Assembly (NCBI GenBank): GCA_944363565.1
Contig: CALVUI010000001.1
Coordinates: forward strand, 62,001 to 126,000
Source: an uncultured Bacilli bacterium
GTDB lineage: Bacteria; Bacillota_I; Bacilli_A; RFN20; CAG-826
Direction: 5' to 3'
Length of the DNA stretch: 64,000 nucleotides
Part shown: in pieces, positions 58,096-64,000 of the stretch
How positions within the stretch are numbered: the first letter of the stretch is position 1
Layout of the letters: each line of letters starts with the position of its first letter
The notes under the pieces: model-generated
What the model saw: the letters and a program-made list of their open reading frames with translations, nothing else
What the model was told of the DNA's origin: nothing
Database searches by the model: none
Program-made: the position numbers and the translations under genes

Positions 58096-59877
58096 ATGTG
58101 CGGTATCGTCGGTGGTATTGGAAAATGCGACTTCCGGGACTATGTCCTCGGAGGACTGAAGAAACTCGATTACCGGGGCTATGACTCGGCCGGCCTAGCC
58201 TATGTGAAAGAGGGCAAGGTCAATCTCTACAAGACCCCGGGCACGGTCGAAGCCTTGGCGAGCAAGGTCCCGGCCTTCGAAGGAGCAGAGATTGCCATCG
58301 GCCATACCCGCTGGGCCACCCACGGGGATCCGAGCGAAGTCAATGCCCATCCCCAGTTCAGTCAGGGCCGCCTCGTCTATTTGGTCCATAACGGGGTCAT
58401 CGAGAACTTCCGGGCCCTCAAGACCCGCCTCAAGGCGCGGGGCTATTCCTTTTTGTCGCAGACCGATACCGAGGTCATCGCCGACGTCTTGGAGTTCCAT
58501 TATCTGACTAACGGCAAAGACGCCCTCAAGGCCATTAGGGAAACGGAGATCGATCTCGAGGGTTCCTATGCCTGCGCCATCATCTTCGAAGGCGACGAGC
58601 ACCTCTATTTCATGAAGAAGGGTTCGCCCCTTCTAATCGGGGTTGGAGACAAGGCCATGTACCTGGCCTCCGATTGCCTCCCGATGATCAAATTGGCCAA
58701 AAGCTATGTCGACCTTTCCGATGGGGATTACGGTTGCCTTTCGCCGGAAGGCCTGACTCTTTATAACGAAGGGCGGGCCGTCGAACCGGTCTATAGCGAG
58801 CGCAAGATCGACGACTACGACTATGACCTCCGGGGCTATCCCCATTTCATGCTCAAGGAAATCGAAGAAGAACCGATGGTCCTTAGCCGCCTCATCGACA
58901 ATTACTTCGATCCCGAATCCGGGGAGTACCTCTTCGATCCTTCCCTTCTCAAGGCCATGAAAGAGGCCGACGAGATCATTTTCCTAGCCTGCGGGACTTC
59001 CCATTACGCCTCCCTCTACGGCCTCGAGTTCATGGAATTTTATGGCAAGAAGGCCAGCTCCTACATCGCCAGCGAATGGGCCTACCATCCCATTTCCCTT
59101 TCCAAGAAGCCCTTCTACGTCCTCCTATCCCAAAGCGGGGAAACGGCCGACCTCATCGCCTGCCAGAAGATCATCAATGACGAAGGAAGGCCGAATCTAG
59201 CAATCGTCAACGTCAAGGATTCGACCCTCAGTAGAAGGGCTACCTATTCCTGCCTCATCTACGCCGGCCTCGAGGTCGCGGTGGCGGCCACCAAGTCCTA
59301 CATCGCCCAGATCGGCCTCATGGCCCTATTGCTCGGGGCCCTCACCAATTCCTCCTCCCCGGTCCGCCACCTCGAAAAGCTCGGGGAAGCGATCGAAGAC
59401 GTCATCGCCCGCAAGGAAGATATCCATGAGACCGCAAAGAAGATCACGGGGGCCCGCGACGCCTTCTTCGTCGGAAGGGGGAGCGACTACAGCGCCGCCC
59501 TCGAATGTGCCCTCAAGCTCAAGGAAATCAGCTACATCCACGCTGAGGCCTATGCCGGCGGGGAGATCAAGCACGGGCCCATCGCCCTCATCGAAAAGGG
59601 GACCCCGGTCTTCGGCCTCATCTCGGAGGTCGATACGGCCTTGCCGTTACGGAACAACATCGAGGAAGTGAAGAGCAGGGGAGCCGCCACCTACATTGTT
59701 TCCTCACTCTCACTATCTTCGGGCAAGGATGCCTTCGTCACCAAAGACGTGAAACCCTATCTCAATTCCTTTTTGAAGGTCGTCTATGGCCAGTACCTGG
59801 CCTATTACGTCTCATTAGAAAAGGGCTTACCGATCGATAAGCCCCGCAATCTCGCCAAGTCCGTCACCGTGGAGTGA
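58096..59877 (+). CDS. glmS: Glucosamine-6-phosphate synthase (isomerizing)
   Basis: Makes glucosamine-6-P from fructose-6-P and glutamine. Start 58096 is set by the obligatory Cys2 (MCGIVGGIG), which becomes the N-terminal nucleophile, and by the ribosome site TAGGAGAAA. 593 aa: glutamine amidotransferase domain (1-225; RGYDSAGLA, GHTRWATHG), then two SIS sugar-isomerase domains with CGTSHYA and SQSGETAD, and the C-terminal KPRNLAKSVTVE. Only 13 nt separate it from glmM, so there is no room for a glmS ribozyme. Its end overlaps the convergent Band-7-like gene by 14 nt. Confidence 0.97.
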   Translation: MCGIVGGIGKCDFRDYVLGGLKKLDYRGYDSAGLAYVKEGKVNLYKTPGTVEALASKVPAFEGAEIAIGHTRWATHGDPSEVNAHPQFSQGRLVYLVHNGVIENFRALKTRLKARGYSFLSQTDTEVIADVLEFHYLTNGKDALKAIRETEIDLEGSYACAIIFEGDEHLYFMKKGSPLLIGVGDKAMYLASDCLPMIKLAKSYVDLSDGDYGCLSPEGLTLYNEGRAVEPVYSERKIDDYDYDLRGYPHFMLKEIEEEPMVLSRLIDNYFDPESGEYLFDPSLLKAMKEADEIIFLACGTSHYASLYGLEFMEFYGKKASSYIASEWAYHPISLSKKPFYVLLSQSGETADLIACQKIINDEGRPNLAIVNVKDSTLSRRATYSCLIYAGLEVAVAATKSYIAQIGLMALLLGALTNSSSPVRHLEKLGEAIEDVIARKEDIHETAKKITGARDAFFVGRGSDYSAALECALKLKEISYIHAEAYAGGEIKHGPIALIEKGTPVFGLISEVDTALPLRNNIEEVKSRGAATYIVSSLSLSSGKDAFVTKDVKPYLNSFLKVVYGQYLAYYVSLEKGLPIDKPRNLAKSVTVE

Positions 59878-60280
59878 CGTTCTTCATTTCCTCGAGTTCG
59901 AGCCCGAGGGGGAGCAAGGATTCCTTGAGGATCCTCTCCCTTTCTTTTTTCTTCAAGGCCTCTTCGAGGCAGCCGTGGATCTCGTGTCTCCCCTTGTAAT
60001 AAAGGCCGGCGTCCTTGATCCGGCATTTGATTTTGGTTTCCTGGCCCTTATGGTCGACGTAGGTCATTTCCTCGCGGCCCTCGGAAATCTTCTTCCAAGG
60101 CCAATTGAGGATTGGAAGGGCGTAGTGCCAGCCCTTGCCCTTGACCTCGCGGGCCTCGCCGCTTCGGATGAGGATCAGGCTTTCGTTTTCCTTCAGGCGG
60201 TAGAGACCGCTGAGGAAAAAGCCGGCAACGGCAAGTAGGAGGATGGCGCAGACAATCCCAACGAAGGCCCCAGGTGACAT
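59864..60280 (-). CDS. Mini Band-7/SPFH-like membrane protein
   Basis: 138 aa with one N-terminal helix (about 5-27) followed by LYRLKENESLILIRSGEAREVKGKGWHYALPIL in outline, the opening strand region of SPFH/Band-7 domains (flotillin or stomatin type). Normal SPFH proteins are 250-500 aa; this one ends after about 85 further residues with a charged helix, so most of the domain is missing. The frame shows no decay. A TATAAT lies 8 nt before the start on the minus strand without a ribosome site. The function of such a short form is unknown. Confidence 0.7.
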   Translation of the reverse strand: MSPGAFVGIVCAILLLAVAGFFLSGLYRLKENESLILIRSGEAREVKGKGWHYALPILNWPWKKISEGREEMTYVDHKGQETKIKCRIKDAGLYYKGRHEIHGCLEEALKKKERERILKESLLPLGLELEEMKNVTPR

Positions 60281-60294
60281 ATCGCAAAATTATA

Positions 60295-60633
60295 TAGGCC
60301 GTTGGGAAATATCAAGGGGTATTTTCAATTGTTTTAGTCCCATCCAATGAACGGGACCAAATTACCCGGCTTGGGAAAGATGGATATTATCCATTCCATG
60401 GTCCATGGTGGTTTTGCGTCTATTGGCCTGCCGTCCGGCACCGGTATTTGAGAGGGTCCTGTAATGTTTGCCAAAAGAGGTTCTGGAAATGGTCCGATTG
60501 AAGTAAGGATGATCTCCGATAACCCCAGATTGGGTATTTAGGAAATCGCCTTGGCCCAACGGATGCTTTGGTATTTTTTGCTTATGGATTTATCGCAAGA
60601 GGCAAGAGAGGGGGACGGAGGATGATTTTCCTT
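60295..60633 (+). other. Non-coding, AT-richer region between divergent genes
   Basis: No convincing gene. There is a small palindrome, CCATGGTCCATGG (about 60397-60409). The only open frame of any size (60362-60559, minus) has low-complexity composition and no ribosome site. It may be a decayed remnant. Confidence 0.4.
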
Positions 60634-60661
60634 TTGACTAATCGCCACTTCATGCCATAAT
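60634..60661 (+). promoter_or_regulatory. Promoter of the RDD gene, leaderless type
   Basis: TTGACT, 16-nt spacer, CATAAT, then 6 nt to the GTG start. It is the clearest complete promoter among the leaderless-type cases. Confidence 0.75.
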
Positions 60662-60667
60662 CCCGAC

Positions 60668-61165
60668 GTGGAACAAGTTGCGAAAATCAGCCGTCAGCCG
60701 GTGGCCAATCCCTTGAAGCGGATCTTGGTCGGGCTTTTGGATTTGGTGGTCGTGGCCTTAGGCTGCCTCCTCATCTCCCTTCCGGCCATTTTGGTCTTGG
60801 TCCAGGCCATCAAGATCGAAGGCCCCTATACCATTTTGGGGCTTTACCTCATCGCCGCCATCACGGGGGCGGGTTGTGTCCTTTTCGGCATCTTCTATCA
60901 CGTCTTCCTTCCCTATCGCTTCCGGGGCCAGACCTTGGGCAACGCCATCATGGGAACGCGGATCGCCGGCGAAAACGGGGAAGACCCCAATCTCGTTTCC
61001 CTCCTGGTCAGGGCCAGCGTCCTCGTGGTCCTCGAGATTTTCACCTTCGGTCTTTATTACCTGGCCGAGGCCTTCTGTCTCGTCTTGACCAAAGGCCATA
61101 CCGACATGACCGACCTCTTCTCTTCGACCTACGTCTCTGATTTCCCGATCAAGGAGGATGAATAA
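60668..61165 (+). CDS. RDD-family membrane protein
   Basis: 165 aa with three to four hydrophobic helices. The first is preceded by ANPLKRILVGLLDLVVVALG, the family's 'R...a.iiD' start, and GQTLGNAIMGTRIAGENGE matches the RDD 'GqTlGkkllgirVv' block, though the namesake Arg-Asp-Asp is altered. The GTG start lies 6 nt after a -10 box without a ribosome site. RDD proteins are often transport-related; no specific role is known. deoD follows directly with its ribosome site inside this gene. Confidence 0.88.
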   Translation: MEQVAKISRQPVANPLKRILVGLLDLVVVALGCLLISLPAILVLVQAIKIEGPYTILGLYLIAAITGAGCVLFGIFYHVFLPYRFRGQTLGNAIMGTRIAGENGEDPNLVSLLVRASVLVVLEIFTFGLYYLAEAFCLVLTKGHTDMTDLFSSTYVSDFPIKEDE

Positions 61166-61166
61166 G

Positions 61167-61877
61167 ATGTCCAACCACATTTCCGCGAACCGCGGGGATT
61201 TCGCCAAAGTCGTCTTGATGCCCGGCGACCCCCTAAGGGCCAAATGGCTGGCCGAGACCTTTTTGGAAAACCCGCGCCTCGTCAACGAGGTGAGGGGGAT
61301 CTTGGCCTACACCGGCGAATATAGGGGCAAGAAGATCTCCGTCATGGCCTCCGGCATGGGGATACCGAGCATCGGGATCTACGCCCACGAGCTTTACGAA
61401 TCCTATGACGTCGAAGCCATCATCCGGATCGGGACGGCCGGGGCCTACCAAAAGGAAATCAAGCTCAAGGACCTGATGCTGGCCCAGGGGGCCTGCACCG
61501 ATAGCAACTTCATGTCCCAATACGGCCTGGCCGGGACCTACTCGGCCATTGCCTCCTACCCCCTTCTCGAATCGGCGGTCAAACATAGCCGTGAGTTGAA
61601 GACCCCCTATCATGTCGGGAATATCCTTTCTTCCGACATCTTCTACGACCACAATCCGAAGTCCTGGGAAAAGTGGGCGGGCCTCGGGATCCTCGGGGTC
61701 GACATGGAGTCCTACGCCCTCTACGCCATCGCGGCCGAGATGAAGAAGAAGGCCCTGGCCATCCTTTCGACCAGCAACTCCTTCCTCTCGACCCTCGAGC
61801 TCAGCAAGGAAGAAAGGCAGTCCGGTCTCGAAGAGATGGCGAAAATCGCCCTCGAAACGGCCTTCGACTTCGCCTAA
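61167..61877 (+). CDS. deoD: Purine nucleoside phosphorylase
   Basis: Cleaves purine (deoxy)nucleosides with phosphate. I start it at 61167, 9 nt after AAGGAGG, because the earlier ATG (61158) abuts that ribosome site. The 236-aa protein matches DeoD throughout: HISANRGDFAKVVLMPGDPLRAKW at the N-terminus in outline, GMGIPSIGIYAHEL, IRIGTAGAY, and VDMESYALYAIA near 179-190 with the base-binding Glu. Asp of TSNSFLS region is replaced: E. coli has a catalytic Asp204 in 'TVSDH', while here the segment reads STSNSF, so Asn takes that place. This may shift specificity from 6-oxo purines. Confidence 0.92.
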   Translation: MSNHISANRGDFAKVVLMPGDPLRAKWLAETFLENPRLVNEVRGILAYTGEYRGKKISVMASGMGIPSIGIYAHELYESYDVEAIIRIGTAGAYQKEIKLKDLMLAQGACTDSNFMSQYGLAGTYSAIASYPLLESAVKHSRELKTPYHVGNILSSDIFYDHNPKSWEKWAGLGILGVDMESYALYAIAAEMKKKALAILSTSNSFLSTLELSKEERQSGLEEMAKIALETAFDFA

Positions 61878-61880
61878 GCC

Positions 61881-62507
61881 ATGCCCTATTCCGTCCGTCT
61901 TACCATTTTCATCGTCGTGACGGTTTTGACCGCCGTCGCTTTCTTTTTGCTTTTCTTCTACGAGCCGATCCGCAAGGCCATCTACCGCCTTTCGCCTTCC
62001 CGTCTCTTCTACGGCAAGGTCCGTTCGGTCGTCCTCAATCACGACTTCTACCTTCTCAACGAACTCTCGATCGGGGAGGGGGACTACGATATCAAGATCG
62101 ATCACCTGATCGGCGGGGACAAGTACATATACCTCATCTTCGACCTCTTCTTCGAAGGTGGGATTGCCCTCGAACCCGACGATGCCAGATGGGTGACCTA
62201 TTCGAAGAAGGGCAAACGGTACATCGACAATCCATTGATCGCCGCCGAAGGGATCTTGGGCAAGCTCTCGGCCAAGACCGGGATCGACCCCAGCCTCATG
62301 GTGGCCATCGTCTTGGTCAACGAGGATTGCTTCCTCACACCATACCGGAACAAGGGGACCTCGCCGTTACTCGTTCCCCTCAACCGCTTCCAAGAGACGA
62401 TCGAGAACCTCGAGTCCCGCGATGTGCCTCACTTGCAAAAAGAGCAACTTTGGCAGACCATACACGATCTCTATGAATTCTACAAAAAGCACAAAGAAGA
62501 AAGATAG
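61881..62507 (+). CDS. Membrane-anchored NERD-like protein lacking the usual catalytic motif
   Basis: 208 aa with one N-terminal helix (about 7-27). The rest resembles the NERD (nuclease-related) domain: LLNELSIGEGDYDIKIDHLIGG, where NERD proteins have 'dihllp.g..tqIDHivis', then a long beta hairpin, and DNPLIAAEGILGKLSAKTG followed by VAIVLVNEDC, like the NERD 'NPl.Qa..h...l...' and 'vvF....'. The Asp of IDH is kept but the expected E-x-K of the next strand (usually '..viEtKn') reads YLIFDLFF, so nuclease activity is doubtful. It is 3 nt after deoD and overlaps the next gene. Confidence 0.65.
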   Translation: MPYSVRLTIFIVVTVLTAVAFFLLFFYEPIRKAIYRLSPSRLFYGKVRSVVLNHDFYLLNELSIGEGDYDIKIDHLIGGDKYIYLIFDLFFEGGIALEPDDARWVTYSKKGKRYIDNPLIAAEGILGKLSAKTGIDPSLMVAIVLVNEDCFLTPYRNKGTSPLLVPLNRFQETIENLESRDVPHLQKEQLWQTIHDLYEFYKKHKEER

Positions 62508-63561
62508 CATCCCCCTCAAGGCCCTGAGTGACATCAAGGGAAACCTCTCGAAGATCCTTCCTTCGGTCCTTTCTTATTTCATCATCGGTCTCCTAGCCAT
62601 CGCCTTGATGTTCCTTTCTTCCCTTTTGTCCTACCTCTTGATGCCACTAGTCATCATTCCCTTCGCCTTCGCCGTCAGCGGCTGCCTGGCTTCCTTCCCC
62701 AAGGGCGGGGAGCTCTCCAACCGCGCCCTCTTCAGCGGCTACAAGGCCTATTTCTCTTTGCCTTATTACGGGTCCTACCGGGTGGTCAATAGCTACCTCA
62801 AGGCCCTCATCATCGGCGGGGTGGCCTCGATGTTCCTCTATTACATCCTGATGGCCCTCTTTGCCGCCAACAACCCGATGTTCCTCGAGGAAATGCAAAG
62901 CTTCGAGAACATGGTGATTTCCGGCCAAACCAACACCGCCCTCGACCTCCTCAACAACGGCTCCTATCTCCCGACCTTCGTCATCACGGTCTCGGTCCTC
63001 GAGATGGGTTCGACCGCCGTCTTGTTCGTCCTCTTCCTCCTAGCGGAAATGCCCAATCCCTTCTTTCGGAATACGATCCGGGGTCTCAATTCCCGTGGCA
63101 TTGCCTATCTCAAGAGGGCCATCAACCTCAAGACCGGCGGGGAGTACCGCAAGACCCTCCTCAAGTGCTTCTGGCCGGCCTTCGTCGCCATTCCCGTCTT
63201 CTTCGTCCTAGGCTGCGTCGTCGGGTATTATTTGCCCTTTGACTTTTCCGCTTTGGAAAGGACCAACCTCATGCTCGCCTCCGGCTATGCAGGGATGTTC
63301 CTTTCCTTTTCCATCCTCCTTCCCTACCTCGTCTATTGTTCCGACGCCTTGGTCGAGCGTTATAGCGGCACCGCCCAGGAAATGGCCTTCGAGATGACCC
63401 AGGAAGCCATCAAGATGGCGGAAGCCCAACGCAATTACCAGGAAGAGGCTCTGCGTCAAATGCAGCAGGAACTCGACGAAGCCAAGAGGCAAGCCGAGGA
63501 AGCCAAACAGGATTTGGGCAAAAGCGAGGACAATCAAAACTCCGAGCCCAAGGACAATTGA
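62473..63561 (+). CDS. Membrane protein with C-terminal coiled coil
   Basis: 362 aa if started at ATG 62473 (no better ribosome site was found; it overlaps the NERD-like gene by 35 nt). A charged N-terminal tail is followed by about six hydrophobic helices in pairs (about 30-80, 120-145, 175-205, 245-295). The C-terminal ~70 residues are a charged coiled coil (AEAQRNYQEEALRQMQQELD). The central arrangement resembles YesL- or DUF624-like membrane proteins (GLNSRGIAYLKRAINLKTGG), but I am not sure. Operon position after deoD and the NERD-like gene gives no clear function. Confidence 0.7.
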   Translation: MNSTKSTKKKDSIPLKALSDIKGNLSKILPSVLSYFIIGLLAIALMFLSSLLSYLLMPLVIIPFAFAVSGCLASFPKGGELSNRALFSGYKAYFSLPYYGSYRVVNSYLKALIIGGVASMFLYYILMALFAANNPMFLEEMQSFENMVISGQTNTALDLLNNGSYLPTFVITVSVLEMGSTAVLFVLFLLAEMPNPFFRNTIRGLNSRGIAYLKRAINLKTGGEYRKTLLKCFWPAFVAIPVFFVLGCVVGYYLPFDFSALERTNLMLASGYAGMFLSFSILLPYLVYCSDALVERYSGTAQEMAFEMTQEAIKMAEAQRNYQEEALRQMQQELDEAKRQAEEAKQDLGKSEDNQNSEPKDN

Positions 63562-63588
63562 ACTAATTCAGCAAAAACTCCGCAAAAG

Positions 63589-63611
63589 AGGGATGGAAAT
63601 ATCCCTTTTTT
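63589..63611 (+). terminator. Terminator of the RDD-deoD unit
   Basis: AGGGAT, loop GGAAAT, ATCCCT, then TTTTT. Confidence 0.8.
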
Positions 63612-63740
63612 GTTTATAAGGGTCTAAATTACGTATAAATAACCCATTTATCTAAATCATTTGTTTTAGGAATTTCCGAAAAAACAGCGAAATCGGTGGG
63701 ACAAACGACCCTTTCTCACGTCTTATACTTACGAAGGAAG

Positions 63741-64000
63741 ATGAAAGTATCCGTCATGACCGCCAAAAGGTTCCTCGCCGGGGACGAGAGGGCTGCCTCC
63801 GAGGTCTACGGGGCCTATCGGGGCCTCGTCTACTTTCTCATCGGTAGCCTTTTGGACAACAAGGAAGATAGGGACGATGTCTATCAGGAAACCTTCTTGA
63901 GACTCTTGGGGTCTAAAGAAGACATCAAGCGCCCGGAAGCCCTCGAGTCCTATCTTCTCCAAACGGCCAAGAACCTCTCCTACGAAGTCCTAAGGAAAAA
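63741..64000 (+). CDS. ECF-type RNA polymerase sigma factor (N-terminal part)
   Basis: Starts after a GAAGGAAG ribosome site and runs off the right edge; 86 residues are visible. The region 2 pattern is clear: YGAYRGLVYFLIGSLLDNKE, then DRDDVYQETFLRLL, the core of sigma-70 region 2.1-2.2, and the DNA-melting end ALESYLLQTAKNLSYEVLRK. A TATACT box lies 11 nt upstream of the ATG. The partner anti-sigma factor would be expected just downstream, outside the window. Confidence 0.9.
   Translation, partial: MKVSVMTAKRFLAGDERAASEVYGAYRGLVYFLIGSLLDNKEDRDDVYQETFLRLLGSKEDIKRPEALESYLLQTAKNLSYEVLRK

Noticed and set aside
58082-58096. Possible glmS ribozyme upstream of glmS
   Set aside because: Only 13 nt lie between glmM and glmS, far too short for the ribozyme.
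60362-60559. 65-aa minus-strand frame between the Band-7-like and RDD genes
   Set aside because: No ribosome site, odd composition, and no recognisable features; most likely chance or decayed DNA.

Overview
The window is GC-rich, densely coding bacterial DNA with Shine-Dalgarno sites, strong intrinsic terminators, ordinary TGA stops and a tRNA-Trp with a CCA anticodon, so standard code 11 applies. The gene set points to a low-GC-Firmicutes relative with unusually GC-rich genes: CcpA-type cre boxes, cdaA-glmM-glmS, a YutG-type PgpA protein, many lipoproteins, and a GanSPQ-type galactan importer without its own ATPase. I infer a gut- or rumen-type Bacillota (Bacilli/Erysipelotrichia-like) that ferments plant polysaccharides. 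No rRNA or CRISPR array was seen.

Layout. 1-4000: end of an ABC-2-like permease, a membrane-anchored beta-helix protein and a modular lipoprotein. 4042-6760: fucO, whose last codon and terminator have been separated by an IS30-like element. 6776-8570: sirtuin, DUF5662-like protein and YqeY. 8684-10600: tRNA-Trp followed by an AT-richer accessory islet with a CPBP protease. 10625-14932: a repeat lipoprotein, then a cre-controlled Lrp-like regulator plus an ADP-forming acyl-CoA synthetase alpha subunit. 15041-28158: a galactan-utilisation locus with an AraC regulator, three GH53 galactanases (two lipoproteins, one cytoplasmic), an unassigned 610-aa protein, a zinc ribbon, an ABC importer and a surface lipoprotein. 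28232-34386: lipoprotein, MATE transporter, NmrA-type reductase, and a cre-preceded type I pullulanase. 34502-41213: pyrG, DAG-kinase-like gene, a large repeat-rich membrane protein, an SDR and gmk. 41323-45914: a compact Tad/Flp-like pilus or secretion operon ending in a 53-aa pilin candidate. 45978-51537: acpP, tRNA-Asn and tRNA-Glu, GH3 glucosidase, NCS2 purine permease and exonuclease III. 52038-54916: two polytopic membrane proteins. 54997-59877: tRNA-Val, tRNA-Gly, then yutG-cdaA-glmM-glmS without cdaR. 59864-64000: a mini Band-7 protein, RDD protein, deoD, a NERD-like protein lacking its usual catalytic motif, a membrane coiled-coil protein and the start of an ECF sigma factor.

How it fits together. 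Surface GH53 enzymes cut galactan, GanSPQ imports the oligosaccharides, and the cytoplasmic GH53 and perhaps the 610-aa protein finish the job. Pullulanase and GH3 add alpha- and beta-glucan breakdown, and cre boxes tie several of these genes to carbon status. The most unusual items are the Tad-like operon with its tiny pilin, the 610-aa galactan-locus protein, a cluster of repeated palindromes upstream of the AraC gene, the loss of cdaR, the IS30-like insertion with a 14-bp target duplication, and a recurring promoter layout in which a -10 box sits 6-8 nt before the start codon, suggesting leaderless mRNAs.
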